From contig JBEKSY010000005.1 in the NCBI GenBank assembly GCA_049516595.1, positions 1-64,000 on the forward strand: a stretch of DNA of 64,000 nucleotides. Direction: 5' to 3'. The notes beneath the pieces are model-generated. The model saw nothing but the letters and a program-made list of their open reading frames with translations. It ran no database searches and had not been told where the DNA came from. Origin of the DNA: JBEKHT01 sp049516595. GTDB taxonomy: Bacteria; Chloroflexota; Anaerolineae; Anaerolineales; RBG-16-64-43. Positions 42,658 to 52,503 of this stretch are shown piece after piece (position 1 is the first letter of the stretch; every line of letters begins with the position of its first letter). The position numbers were made by a program, and so were the translations under genes.

Positions 42658-43125
42658 ATGAGCGATCAGCCCACATTCCTCACGCGTGAGGGCCTGAGGA
42701 AGCTTGAAGAAGAGCTGGAGCACCTGCGCACCGTGCGGCGCGCCGAGGTTGCGGAACGCCTGCACGACGCGATGGAGGGGGGCGAGCTCATCGAGAACGC
42801 GGAGTACGAAAGCGCCAAGAACGAGCAGGCCTTCGTGGAGGGCCGCATCTTGACGTTGGAGGCCATCCTCAGCAACGCTGTCCTAATCGAGGAGGGAGGG
42901 CCAGAAGAGGTCGTGCATGTCGGCAGCACGGTGACCATCCAGGAGGAGAACCAACCGCAGGAAACCTACACCATCGTGGGCGCAGCCGAGGCCAATCCCA
43001 AGCAGGGCCGCATCTCGAACGAGTCTCCCTTGGGACAGGCCCTCCTGGGCCGTAAACCGGGGGACGAGGTGCGGGTCAGCGCGCCGGCAGGGGTCCTGAA
43101 CTTCCACATTCTGAAGATCAAGTAG
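42658..43125 (+). CDS. greA: transcription elongation factor GreA
   Basis: A 155-residue factor that rescues backtracked RNA polymerase by stimulating transcript cleavage. The N-terminal coiled coil (about residues 8-78) ends at the tip with GGELIENAEYESAKNEQ, where the acidic residues that enter the polymerase channel are Glu-x-x-Glu (Asp-x-x-Glu in E. coli). The C-terminal FKBP-like domain has NESPLGQALLGRKPGDEV (about 120-137). The ATG at 42658 begins the conserved N-terminus; the frame from 42598 adds unrelated residues. A terminator follows. Confidence 0.96.
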   Translation: MSDQPTFLTREGLRKLEEELEHLRTVRRAEVAERLHDAMEGGELIENAEYESAKNEQAFVEGRILTLEAILSNAVLIEEGGPEEVVHVGSTVTIQEENQPQETYTIVGAAEANPKQGRISNESPLGQALLGRKPGDEVRVSAPAGVLNFHILKIK

Positions 43126-43154
43126 TCCTCGGACGAGAAGACCCAGCGCGGGGC

Positions 43155-43190
43155 AAGCCCTTTCGGTTCCATCAACCGGGGCTTTCTTGT
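43155..43190 (+). terminator. terminator between greA and lysS
   Basis: AAGCCC and GGTT pair with AACC and GGGCTT across a 5-base loop, followed by TCTTGT. It suggests that greA and lysS are at least partly separate transcripts. Confidence 0.65.
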
Positions 43191-43215
43191 CTACCTCCGC
43201 GCGGAGCCAGATGGC

Positions 43216-44721
43216 ATGCGTGAGCTCACTGAACTCGAGAAATCCAGGCTCGCCAAGCTGGAGCACCTGCGCGCACTTGGAATTGAGCCCTACCCGCGCA
43301 GTGCGCATCGAACGCATTCCACCAGCCAGGCGCGGCGCGCGTTCGCTGAGGCTCCCAAGGAGGCCAAGGTCGAAGCAACCTTGGTGGGTCGGCTGCGGGC
43401 CGTGCGCGACATGGGCAAGACGATTTTTGCCCACCTCGAAGACGGCGAGGGGCGCCTTCAAATCTATCTTCGCAGGGACGAACTCGGGACGGGCGCGCTC
43501 AAGGACTTCGTGGACCTGTATGACTTGGGGGACTTCATCGAGGCCCGCGGCTACCTTTTCGCCACCCGCACCGGCGAAACCACGTTGCACGTACAAGAAG
43601 TTCGCCTGCTCGCCAAGTCGATCACGCCGCTCCCGGCCCAAAAAGAGGAAGTGGTCGAGGGCAGGCAAGTTGTGCACTCCGCTTTTGACAACCCGGAGGC
43701 ACGCTATCGCCAGCGCTATGCGGACTTGGCGGTCAACGCCGGGGTCCGGGAGATCTTCCGGACCCGCGCCCGAATTATCTCGGCCGTTCGCAATTTCCTT
43801 GATGATCACGGCTTCATCGAGGTCGAGACGCCTATCCTGCAGCCGACCTACGGCGGGGCCGCAGCCAAGCCATTTCTCACCCACCACAACCAGTTGCACC
43901 AGGATCTCTATCTGCGGATCTCCTTCGAGCTCTACCTGAAGCGGCTTCTCGTCGGGGGCTATGAGCGCGTATATGAACTGGGGCGGGACTTCCGAAACGA
44001 GGGGGTCTCCTTCAAACACAACCCCGAATTCACCATGCTTGAATTCTACTGGGCCTACGCGGACTATCGGGACGTCATGGAGCTAACCGAAGAGCTGGTC
44101 TCTCAGGTTGCCCGGAAGGTGCTCGGCCGCACCACCCTCAGCTACCAGGGGCAGGCCATCGACCTCGCCCCCCCGTGGACACGCGTCGAGCTGCGCCAGG
44201 CCATCCGTGGCGCCTCCGGGATCGATATCGAGGATTGCCCGACTGCCGCATCGCTCGCCGAGCGAATGCGGTCCCGTGGTCACACCCCGCAGGAAGGAGC
44301 GAGTCGCGGCAAGCTGATCGAGAGCTTGCTGGGCCATTATGTGGAGGCAAAACTGATCCAGCCGACTTTCGTCTACGACTATCCGCGCGACATTTCCCCC
44401 CTCGCCAAAAGCAAGCCCGGAGATCCGGCTACCGTAGAGCGCTTCGAGGGCTTTGTGGCTGGAATGGAACTCTGCAACGCGTTCAGCGAGCTGAACGATC
44501 CCGTCGATCAGGAGCTGCGCTTCACGGAAATGGGACGGACTTACGCCGCCGAGGATGAAGAGCGTAACCCGTTGGATGAGGACTATCTGAATGCGATGCG
44601 CTTCGGTATGCCCCCCAGCGGCGGCTTCGGAATGGGAATCGACCGGCTGACCATGCTGCTGACGGATCAATCCACGATCCGCGAGGTTGTCCTCTTCCCC
44701 CACTTGCGAGCTCGCGACTAA
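43216..44721 (+). CDS. lysS: lysyl-tRNA synthetase, class II
   Basis: A 501-residue class IIb synthetase. The N-terminal OB-fold (about residues 52-150, with LVGRLRAVRDMGKTIFAHL) binds the anticodon. Motif 2 is around VYELGRDFRNEGVSFKHNPEFTMLE (about 256-280, in outline FRNEG and HNPEFT), and motif 3 reads GFGMGIDRLTMLLTD (about 472-486). It charges tRNA-Lys in the cytoplasm. The ATG at 43216 is the only start before the conserved TELEKSRLAKLEHLR segment. Confidence 0.97.
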   Translation: MRELTELEKSRLAKLEHLRALGIEPYPRSAHRTHSTSQARRAFAEAPKEAKVEATLVGRLRAVRDMGKTIFAHLEDGEGRLQIYLRRDELGTGALKDFVDLYDLGDFIEARGYLFATRTGETTLHVQEVRLLAKSITPLPAQKEEVVEGRQVVHSAFDNPEARYRQRYADLAVNAGVREIFRTRARIISAVRNFLDDHGFIEVETPILQPTYGGAAAKPFLTHHNQLHQDLYLRISFELYLKRLLVGGYERVYELGRDFRNEGVSFKHNPEFTMLEFYWAYADYRDVMELTEELVSQVARKVLGRTTLSYQGQAIDLAPPWTRVELRQAIRGASGIDIEDCPTAASLAERMRSRGHTPQEGASRGKLIESLLGHYVEAKLIQPTFVYDYPRDISPLAKSKPGDPATVERFEGFVAGMELCNAFSELNDPVDQELRFTEMGRTYAAEDEERNPLDEDYLNAMRFGMPPSGGFGMGIDRLTMLLTDQSTIREVVLFPHLRARD

Positions 44722-44880
44722 TTGCTGGTACCGAGCCTAGCGGAAATCCGGTAACCCCCGCCGCTTACCGGGGACGCAGACCGCCATTTCCAGGCGAGCC
44801 CTCATCGTTTCCCGTGGTCCTGCTGGTTCCATTCCCTCCGGGCGCCTCACTGCGAGCATCGCCTCTTGCTTGAAGACGGG

Positions 44881-44909
44881 TTCGGCGAACCATTTTGTTT
44901 TGGTAGAAT
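44881..44909 (+). promoter_or_regulatory. possible promoter of the phosphoglycerate dehydrogenase-like gene
   Basis: An extended -10, TGG-TAGAAT (44901-44909), lies 59 bases before the GTG start. The -35 candidate TTCGGC is weak at 17 bases spacing. Confidence 0.45.
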
Positions 44910-44968
44910 GCGCCTGGCCGAGTTTCCAGCGGCACGGAAGTCGGGCCAGTTCGCAAGGGTAGACTGAC

Positions 44969-45913
44969 GTGGCTGAGCGATGGCAGGTTTTGATCACCGA
45001 TCGGCTGGAAGCAGTGGCAGTCCAGATCCTTGAGCCGTTTGCCCAGGTCGAGTTGCGTCCTGGGATTGATGGGGCGCCACTGCTGAAGGCGCTGGCCACG
45101 GCCGACGGGCTCATTGTGCGGGGACGCACGCAGGTCACCGCAGAGCGGATGGCGGCTGCGCCTGGCCTGAAGGTCATCGGGCGGGCCGGGGTCGGTCTTG
45201 ACAATATTGACATGCCAGCGGCGACCGAGCGCGGCATCATCGTCGTGAATTCTCCCGCCGCGAGCACGGTGGCTGTTGCCGAACATACCCTCGGGCTGAT
45301 GTTTGCCCTCGCCCGCCAGATTCCCCGAGCTGACGCGGGATTGCGGCGAGGAAGATGGCTCAAAGAGGAGATCCGCGGGATCGAGCTGCAGGGCAAGTCG
45401 CTCGGCCTGATTGGCCTCGGCCGCATCGGCTTGGCCGTGGCTCAGCGAGCCAGCGCGCTGGGCATGCGCTGCCTCGGATGCGATCCCGTCTACGCGCGCC
45501 TTTCGGCGCGGCCCGGTGACGTTGAGCTGGTTGGCCTCGAGGCGCTTCTGGGGCAGGCGGATTTCGTCAGCCTACATGTTCCCCTTTCGGCCCAAACGCG
45601 CGGAATGCTTGACGCGACTCGTCTCAAGCTGATGAAGCCGGAGGCATTTCTGATTTGCACCGCGCGGGGCGGCCTGATCGATGAGCGGGCGTTGCTCACC
45701 GCCCTCAACTCGGGGAAGCTCGCGGGGGCTGGCCTCGACGTGTTCGCCGAAGAACCCCCTGGCCGGAATCCCCTCTTGTCGCATGAGCTCGTCGTGGCCA
45801 CCCCCCATGTCGCAGGCCAGACAATTGAGTCTCAGGAGAGAGCCGCCCGGGATGTGGCCGAAGAGGTCCTGGCTGTCTTGCGAGGGCAGAGCCCACGCTG
45901 GAGAGCCAATTGA
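44969..45913 (+). CDS. D-3-phosphoglycerate dehydrogenase-like 2-hydroxyacid dehydrogenase
   Basis: A 314-residue NAD-dependent dehydrogenase. The nucleotide-binding loop GLIGLGRIGLAVA (about residues 148-160), the substrate Arg in CTARGGLIDE (about 230-239), Glu in VFAEEP and catalytic His in TPHVAGQT (about 286-293) are all present. It is the short SerA form without the C-terminal ACT domain, so it probably lacks serine feedback. Substrate (3-phosphoglycerate or another 2-hydroxyacid) is not certain, as no serB/serC neighbours exist. The GTG start follows an extended -10 promoter. Confidence 0.9.
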   Translation: MAERWQVLITDRLEAVAVQILEPFAQVELRPGIDGAPLLKALATADGLIVRGRTQVTAERMAAAPGLKVIGRAGVGLDNIDMPAATERGIIVVNSPAASTVAVAEHTLGLMFALARQIPRADAGLRRGRWLKEEIRGIELQGKSLGLIGLGRIGLAVAQRASALGMRCLGCDPVYARLSARPGDVELVGLEALLGQADFVSLHVPLSAQTRGMLDATRLKLMKPEAFLICTARGGLIDERALLTALNSGKLAGAGLDVFAEEPPGRNPLLSHELVVATPHVAGQTIESQERAARDVAEEVLAVLRGQSPRWRAN

Positions 45914-45936
45914 ACATCCCCGCACGGGGAGGCAGA

Positions 45937-47439
45937 ATGGGAAGGGCATTGAATCAATTGCGAGAACAAATGGTCGAAGTGGCCGATCTTCAGGCTGTCT
46001 CTGCGCTGCTGGACTGGGATCACCAGACCTATATGCCGTCCGGGGCCGTGGAGGCCCGAGCTCAGCAGATGGCAACCATCGACCGGCTCGCTCACCAGAA
46101 GCTTACCTGCGACTACATCGGAGAGCTCTTGCAGACGGCGCAATCCGAAGTGGAAGCAATGGACCCGGATTCGGACGAGGCACGTCTGGTGAAGGTGACT
46201 CAACGCGACTATGACCGGCAGAGGCGGGTCCCCTCGCGCTGGGTTTCGGAATTCTCGCAGGCCACGGCTCTGGCTCATCAAATCTGGCAAGAGGCCAGGG
46301 CAACTTCCGACTTCAGCAAGTTTGAGCCCAGCCTGGAGAAGATCGTCGGGTTGCGCCAGGAGTACGCAAGCTTCTTCGAGCCGTATGAGTCGATTTACGA
46401 CCCCCTGTTTGAGGCATTTGAACCGGGGATGAAAACGGCGCAGATCCGGGCCGTTTTCGCAGAGCTACGGCCCGCCCTGGTAGACTTAGTGCAAAGAATT
46501 GCCGAACGAGCAGATCGGGTCGATGATTCATTCCTGCACGGCGAATTCGAGGACGCCCCTCAGTGGGAATTCGGACTCGAGGTCTTGCAACGGATGGGCT
46601 ACGACTTTCGACGCGGACGCCAGGACCGGTCGGCTCATCCGTTCACCACCTCCTTCTCCAACGACGATGTGCGAATCACGACCCGGGTGGAGGGAGAGCT
46701 CCTCAGCTCAGGTCTGTTCAGCAGCATTCACGAAGGCGGGCATGCGCTCTACGAGCAAGGCGTCGATCGCAAGTTGCAGCGCTCCCCCCTGGCAGGGGGC
46801 GCCTCCCTGGGCCTTCATGAGTCGCAGTCTCGGCTTTGGGAGAACCTTGTGGGGCGCAGCCGGCCCTTCTGGAAGTTCTTCTTCCCCAGACTGAAGGAGC
46901 GCTTTCCGCAGCTGAGCAAGGTCTCACTGGAGGATTTCTACCGCGCAGTCAACCGAGTGAGGCCTTCGCTGATCCGAGTCGACGCCGATGAGGTTACCTA
47001 TAATCTCCACATCATGGTGCGCTTCGAGCTGGAGCAGGGGTTGCTGGAGGGGAGGGTGCGGGTGAAGGACCTTCCGCTTGCCTGGAACCAGAAGATGGAC
47101 GAATATCTGGGGATCGTCCCACCCAATGATGCCCAGGGAATCCTCCAGGATGTGCATTGGTCCGGAGGCGCGATTGGATACTTTCCCACCTACACCCTGG
47201 GGAACCTGATCTCCGTGGAGTTCTACCAAAGGGCCTTGCAGGATTGCCCTCAGATCTGGGAGGAGATGGAGCAGGGGAGGTTCGATTCATTGCTCGACTG
47301 GCTGCGCCAGCACGTGCACGTTTTCGGCCGGAAGTTCGAGCCGCTGGAACTCCTCCGGCGCGCTACAGGTCAGGAATTGAGCGCCCAGCCCTATTTGAGT
47401 TACCTCCAAGAGAAATACACCGAGATTTACCAGCTTTGA
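45937..47439 (+). CDS. carboxypeptidase Taq (M32 metallopeptidase)
   Basis: A 500-residue zinc carboxypeptidase of the M32 family. The zinc motif reads HEGGHALYEQG (about residues 266-276), followed by GLHESQSRLWENLVGR (about 294-309), whose Glu is the third ligand. The C-terminal half has RFELEQGLLEG and WSGGAIGYFPTYTLGN, typical of the family. It trims C-terminal amino acids from peptides in the cytoplasm. The ATG at 45937 has GGGGAGG 5 bases upstream; an in-frame TTG at 45910 overlaps the previous stop and is an alternative. Confidence 0.95.
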   Translation: MGRALNQLREQMVEVADLQAVSALLDWDHQTYMPSGAVEARAQQMATIDRLAHQKLTCDYIGELLQTAQSEVEAMDPDSDEARLVKVTQRDYDRQRRVPSRWVSEFSQATALAHQIWQEARATSDFSKFEPSLEKIVGLRQEYASFFEPYESIYDPLFEAFEPGMKTAQIRAVFAELRPALVDLVQRIAERADRVDDSFLHGEFEDAPQWEFGLEVLQRMGYDFRRGRQDRSAHPFTTSFSNDDVRITTRVEGELLSSGLFSSIHEGGHALYEQGVDRKLQRSPLAGGASLGLHESQSRLWENLVGRSRPFWKFFFPRLKERFPQLSKVSLEDFYRAVNRVRPSLIRVDADEVTYNLHIMVRFELEQGLLEGRVRVKDLPLAWNQKMDEYLGIVPPNDAQGILQDVHWSGGAIGYFPTYTLGNLISVEFYQRALQDCPQIWEEMEQGRFDSLLDWLRQHVHVFGRKFEPLELLRRATGQELSAQPYLSYLQEKYTEIYQL

Positions 47440-47518
47440 CTCTCGCCGGACCCCGGGAACAACCGAGTCGCCTCATGGGCCCGCCATGGAGACTCGGCCT
47501 CCCCAGACGGAATCGACC

Positions 47519-48685
47519 TCAGGAGGACCTGATGATTCCTCTTGCCTCGAGTTCCTCCAACTGTTGAGGGCTGGATCCCAGTTGCCCGAGGATCTCCCGC
47601 GTCTGAGCCCCCAGGGCAGGGGGGTCCCCGAGGCGGGGTAAGCCTTCGAGATGCAGGGGGGAACCCAACTCCGCCCTGTTCTCCAGGGATGGCTCGCCCG
47701 GCGGGATCACCAGCCCGCGGGAGACCACCTGAGGATGCGTTGTCATCTGAGGAATTGACAAGACCGGCTCGACGCAGGCGTCCTGCTCGCCCAGGACGCG
47801 AAGCCACTCCGTTTGCGAGCGGGTTGCGAACAGCTCCGCGACCAAGGGGATCGCCTCGTAATCAAACTGGCGGCCCAGGAGCTCGGGGTGACCGCTCGCT
47901 TGGCAAAAGGCGGACCAGAAGGGCGGTTCGAGCGCCCCGAGCGCCAGATATCCTCCGTCGGAGGTACGGTAGACGTTGTAGCATGGCAGGCCTCCCGCCA
48001 GCGGCAGTCGCCCTCGCTCCGGCGCGGGACCACCGCGCAGGTAGCCTGAGATAGCCATGGGCATCGCCCACGAGACCACCGCATCCAGCAGGGCGACATC
48101 AAGATACTCTCCTCGTCCCGTGCGCTCGCGCCGCAGGAGTGCGCCCAGAATCGCGATCGCCGCCAGCATCCCTCCAGCCAGGTCGGCGATTTGGGCGCCG
48201 GGTGGAATCGGCGGACCATCCGCAGAGCCGTTGAGCCCGAGCAAGCCTCCCGCGGCAATGTAGTTCAGGTCGTGTCCGGCGCGTTGCGAGTAGGGGCCCT
48301 GCTGCCCGTACCCCGAAAGCGAGCAGTAGATCAACCGCTGGTTCGAAGACTGAAGGTCATCGTAGCCGATTTCCCAATGGCGCACCCGGCCGGGACGAAA
48401 GCCTTCTAAGAACACGTCTGCCGTCTGCACCAGTTCGAGAAGAAGCTGACGCCCGCGCGGGTTGCGGTAGTTCAGGGCGACACTCTTTTTCCCCCGATTG
48501 ACTGAGGCAAAGAGCGCGTCCCCTCCAATCTCAGGAGGCAGGTAGCGCGAGTAATCCCCAATGCGCGGTGTCTCGACCTTGATGACCTCCGCGCCCAAGT
48601 GAGCGAGGAGCAAGCTGCAGTAGGGCCCCGGCAGCAGCCGAGTGAGATCCAATACGCGCATGTCGCTGAGGGGCGTCTGGCTCAT
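47519..48685 (-). CDS. family III CoA-transferase / alpha-methylacyl-CoA racemase-like (CaiB/BaiF)
   Basis: A 388-residue protein. The N-terminus MRVLDLTRLLPGPYCSLLLAHLGAEVIKVE (in outline LLPGPYCS and GAEVIKVE) and NRGKKSVALN are family hallmarks. The catalytic Asp is in GHDLNYIAAGGLLG (about residues 137-150), whose HDxNY form is closest to alpha-methylacyl-CoA racemases. It may epimerise 2-methylacyl-CoAs or move CoA between acids; the substrate is unknown. The ATG at 48685 has GGAGGAGGAAGAG upstream, so the longer frame from 48730 is rejected. It converges on the M32 gene. Confidence 0.9.
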   Translation of the reverse strand: MSQTPLSDMRVLDLTRLLPGPYCSLLLAHLGAEVIKVETPRIGDYSRYLPPEIGGDALFASVNRGKKSVALNYRNPRGRQLLLELVQTADVFLEGFRPGRVRHWEIGYDDLQSSNQRLIYCSLSGYGQQGPYSQRAGHDLNYIAAGGLLGLNGSADGPPIPPGAQIADLAGGMLAAIAILGALLRRERTGRGEYLDVALLDAVVSWAMPMAISGYLRGGPAPERGRLPLAGGLPCYNVYRTSDGGYLALGALEPPFWSAFCQASGHPELLGRQFDYEAIPLVAELFATRSQTEWLRVLGEQDACVEPVLSIPQMTTHPQVVSRGLVIPPGEPSLENRAELGSPLHLEGLPRLGDPPALGAQTREILGQLGSSPQQLEELEARGIIRSS

Positions 48686-49475
48686 CTCTTCCTCCTCCTC
48701 TGTCCTGGCCTTCAGGAGGCATCCTATCACAGCCGCGAGAGGGGTGCCTGCCGGTCGTCTGCACGGGGAGCCTGGGCCTTCTCACCGTGTCGATGGGAAG
48801 ATGAGGCCAACGGCGCAGCTCATCCTCAAATCAACCGGGAGGCGGCAACGGCTGCCTCAGGCGTGCCCGAGGGGAATGGGCTGACCAGCTGCGTTTTCCC
48901 TTGGAAGGCATGCCCTGGGCAGAAGGGGGATGGCCCCCGCATTTTGGCCGCATCTCGGCCGCGCTCGGCGCGAACAACCGGTGAACCTTCCCAACCCCAA
49001 GTCCAAGGGGGGCTCTCACCTGAGACGAGAGGCTCGGGATCCCAAGCTTGGAGCCTCCCTCGCGATACGTGCGAGCGGCCCAGCTTTTCCGCGACCGCTT
49101 GCTGCCGCGAGGCCCCGATTGAAGCCCACGCCAAGTATCGCTGGCCTTGAGGGAATCGGGACTGATCCGGTAGACTCCACGGTAGGTCCGAATAGACAAC
49201 CCCCCAAAGGGGCACGCCGCTCCCGCGGAGAGCGGGGATTCCGAATCAACCAAGCGCCCAGAGAGCATCCTCGAGGAATACCCGGCCAGGACGATGCGCA
49301 ACGGGCAGGGGCAGAGGGTTGGTCCAGAACTCCGGGGACCCGAGATTGCAAGACGAAACGTGCTCGGAATCCCATGGGCCGCTAGCCTGGCCGGCCGCAG
49401 GAAAGATCCGAAGCGCAACGGTCACAGCGGCGGGGGATTCGTTCTCGGCCCACACGCACCCTGCCTGGGAGGACC
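48686..49475. other. non-coding stretch before the alpha-mannosidase gene
   Basis: About 790 bases. The only signal I would note is TTGAGG-18-TAGACT at 49147-49176 on the plus strand, a weak promoter candidate that would give the mannosidase mRNA a leader of about 290 bases. The open frames on both strands look like shadow frames. Confidence 0.45.
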
Positions 49476-52457
49476 ATGGCTACGCTCCATCTTGTATCTC
49501 ATACACACTGGGATCGAGAGTGGTACCTGACTTTCCAGCAGTTTCGGCTCAAGTTGGTACACCTCGTGGATGGGCTGCTGGACCTCTTTCAGAAGGACCC
49601 GGACTACCGTTATTTCATGCTGGACGGACAGACGATTACCCTGCAGGATTACCTCCAGGTTCGGCCGGAGCGCCGGGGCGAACTCACGGATCTCATTCGC
49701 AGTGGTCGCCTCTTGACCGGCCCGTGGTATGTCTTGCCCGACGAGTTCTTGGTAAGCCCGGAGGCGATCGTCCGCAACCTGTTGGAGGGGGACCGTACGG
49801 GTCGGGCCCTGGGGCCCAAGATGGAGGTTGGCTACCTGCCCGATACCTTTGGCCATATTGGTCAGATGCCGCAGATCCTGCTTGGATTCGGAATCCCTGC
49901 GGCCTGCGTGCAAAGAGGGCTGGCAGACGAACCATGTGAACTCTGGTGGGAGGCAGCGGGAGGAGCCAGGGTCTTCACCGCCTACTTGCGGGACGGCTAT
50001 GGCAACGGCGCCGCCCTGCCCTTGGATGACCCCGAGCGCTTTCAGGCGGAGGTGCGCGACCTGCAGGATTCATTGCAGCCCCATTCCGCCGGGTCGCATC
50101 TCCTGCTCATGTTGGGAACGGACCACATGGAACCCTCCCCGCAAACCTCGGAGGCCGTGGCCTCGTTTCGTTCAAGGCGGAGCGGGGATGTCCTAGTTCA
50201 CTCCTGCTTGCCCAATTACCTCGCCGCCATCCAGGGCGACCTCGCTCGCCGGGGAGGCCAAATTCCAATCGTGAGGGGCGAACTCCGCGAGTCGAAGCGG
50301 CATCCCCTGCTTCCCGGCGTCCTGTCAGCGCGGATATGGATCAAGCAACGAAATGAGACCTGCCAGATGTTGCTCGAGAAGTGGGCAGAACCCTGGAGCG
50401 CCTGCGCCCAATGGGCTGCGGCCTGCCTCCCCGCCCCGGGACCGGGGCTGGCCCGGCCCGCCCAGGTTCTGCGCGAGGCTTGGCGCCTTCTGCTGGAGTG
50501 TCAGCCTCATGACTCCATCTGCGGCACTTCCATTGATCAGGTTCATCGAGAAATGAGACCGCGCTTCGATCAAGTAGAGCAAATTGCTGAGGAGATGGTA
50601 AGGCAGAGCCTGCAAGAGATCGCTGGGTGGGTCGACACGGCGAACCCCGCTAGGCTGGACACCCGCGCCGCGAACCCGGCGAGTGCTATCGTCGTCTTCA
50701 ACCCAACCTCCAGCCTGGGCACCCAGGAGATCCAGGTGGAGATCCTCCGACCTGAGGGACTTGGGCCGTTTGACCTGGTCGACCAAGCGGGTCACAAGGT
50801 CCCCTTTCAAGGGGGCGAGGGGTCGGATCGGGCACTCATCGCCATGACCCTGGACCGGGCGGGCTTGCGCAATGCCCTCCGGATGATTCCCGATGGTCGG
50901 GTCGGTCCGATGGTGCTGCGTCGTGTCCGTTTCGAGGAGAGCGGGGCTGAACTTCACGTCAAGGCGACAATGGAGGAAACGGGGCAGCCCGACCTCGCGG
51001 CCTGGCGCGAGAGTCAGCGGAGGCTCGCTGACTACCTGCAGCGGCAGGACCTCAGCACCTTTGTGGTCGAAGCTCGATCTGCCTCTGCCACCCGGGTGAC
51101 CTTTTTGGCGGAGGGGGTTCCCGGATTTGGGTACAAAACGTTTTGGGTGCAGTCCAAGCAGGCGGATAGACCGCGCCCTCATCTCGGTCCCGCTCGCCCG
51201 CTACTCGGGATGGCCCTGGCCGCAATGCAACTGCTTCTTCAGATTCCTGGGGTCGGACGGGTCCTCTCGGCCTCCCGGAGGCCCGTCCCTTCGAGAACCA
51301 GGTCGGAAAAACCACCCTTCCGCGTTGAGAATGAATACCTTCGGGTCGAAGCCTCCACCCGAGACGGAACTTTCACCGTGACAGACAAGCGGACCGGGGT
51401 GGAGTACGGGGGCCTGAACCGTTTCGTGGATGGCGGCGACTGCGGCGATCTGTACGACTATTGCCCTCCGCCCCGTGACCTTCAATGCGCCCGGAGCCGG
51501 ATCAGGTCCGCGTGGGTGGAGCGAGGAGTGGTAACCCAAACGGTCCACCTATCGCTTGACCTGTCCGTCCCTATCTCCCTTGGGGAAAACCGCAGCGGGC
51601 GCAGTCGCAAGATGACATCCCTGAGAATCGGGGTGAAAGCGAATCTGACCTGCGGCGTTCCCCGGGTGGATTTTCGGGTCGAGGTGGACAATACCGCTTG
51701 CGATCATCGCTTCCGGGTCCACTTCCCTGCGCCCCTGAAGGCCCAGAGCATGTTCTCCGACGGTCACTTCGAGGTCGTGGAACGCCCCGTTGAGCTGGCG
51801 CCGAGCGATGAGTCTTGGGTGGAGCCTCCGCGGCCTGAGAAGCCCCAACGCGCTTGGACGGACATCACCAATGGTCACTTTGGACTCATGCTCGCCAATC
51901 GGGGTCTCCCTGAAATCGAAGCGCTGCACAGCCGAGATGGTAAGACAGAGCTCGCGCTGACCCTGCTTCGTTGTGTCGGCTGGTTGTCGCGTGACGACTT
52001 GGGCACCCGCAAGGGGCAGGCGGGTCCGAGTCTCGCGGTCCCTGAGGCCCAGCTGTTGGGCCCCCACGTATTCGAGTATTCGGTCATTCCCCATGAGGGA
52101 TCTTGGGAGGCAGCTTTTCCGGAGGCCGGTGCGTTCGCGGCCGGCTTGCGGGCTACCTGCACTTCCATTCACCCCGGATCCCTGCCGTGGACGGCCAGCC
52201 TCGTCCAGGTGGATGAACCTGCCTTCGTTGTGAGCGCCATCAAGCTGCCCGAGCAGGGCGAAGGCCTGGTGGTCCGTGGATACAATATCGGCGCAACCCC
52301 TCGCTTCGTCCGCCTCTCCTTGGGGTTCGCCTTCCAGCACTGCTGGCGGAGCCGCTTGGACGAGAGCCGGGTTCAAGAGCTCGCGAAAGCCACGGATCGT
52401 TCGGTGGCTTTCGAAGTGGCCTCGCACGAGATTGTGACCTTGATCTTCAGCGACTAG
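49476..52457 (+). CDS. GH38 alpha-mannosidase
   Basis: A 993-residue retaining alpha-mannosidase of family GH38. The N-terminal catalytic barrel starts with HLVSHTHWDREWYLTFQQ (about residues 5-22, zinc His/Asp), and the nucleophile Asp is in GYLPDTFGHIGQMPQIL (about 116-132). A central helical region (HDSICGTSIDQVHREM, about 346-361, with another zinc His) and a large beta-sandwich half follow, as in full-length family members. No signal peptide is seen, so it probably acts in the cytoplasm on imported manno-oligosaccharides or mannosylated compounds. No sugar transporter genes are adjacent. Confidence 0.95.
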   Translation: MATLHLVSHTHWDREWYLTFQQFRLKLVHLVDGLLDLFQKDPDYRYFMLDGQTITLQDYLQVRPERRGELTDLIRSGRLLTGPWYVLPDEFLVSPEAIVRNLLEGDRTGRALGPKMEVGYLPDTFGHIGQMPQILLGFGIPAACVQRGLADEPCELWWEAAGGARVFTAYLRDGYGNGAALPLDDPERFQAEVRDLQDSLQPHSAGSHLLLMLGTDHMEPSPQTSEAVASFRSRRSGDVLVHSCLPNYLAAIQGDLARRGGQIPIVRGELRESKRHPLLPGVLSARIWIKQRNETCQMLLEKWAEPWSACAQWAAACLPAPGPGLARPAQVLREAWRLLLECQPHDSICGTSIDQVHREMRPRFDQVEQIAEEMVRQSLQEIAGWVDTANPARLDTRAANPASAIVVFNPTSSLGTQEIQVEILRPEGLGPFDLVDQAGHKVPFQGGEGSDRALIAMTLDRAGLRNALRMIPDGRVGPMVLRRVRFEESGAELHVKATMEETGQPDLAAWRESQRRLADYLQRQDLSTFVVEARSASATRVTFLAEGVPGFGYKTFWVQSKQADRPRPHLGPARPLLGMALAAMQLLLQIPGVGRVLSASRRPVPSRTRSEKPPFRVENEYLRVEASTRDGTFTVTDKRTGVEYGGLNRFVDGGDCGDLYDYCPPPRDLQCARSRIRSAWVERGVVTQTVHLSLDLSVPISLGENRSGRSRKMTSLRIGVKANLTCGVPRVDFRVEVDNTACDHRFRVHFPAPLKAQSMFSDGHFEVVERPVELAPSDESWVEPPRPEKPQRAWTDITNGHFGLMLANRGLPEIEALHSRDGKTELALTLLRCVGWLSRDDLGTRKGQAGPSLAVPEAQLLGPHVFEYSVIPHEGSWEAAFPEAGAFAAGLRATCTSIHPGSLPWTASLVQVDEPAFVVSAIKLPEQGEGLVVRGYNIGATPRFVRLSLGFAFQHCWRSRLDESRVQELAKATDRSVAFEVASHEIVTLIFSD

Positions 52458-52503
52458 CTCGTCCGCGGGACCCGTCCCCCCAAAGCCCCCGCGGGGTTTC
52501 GAC

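Noticed and set aside
48599..49418. Several overlapping frames of 110-195 codons before the alpha-mannosidase gene
   Set aside because: They conflict with each other, have no good ribosome sites and no family resemblance; no single one stands out as coding.
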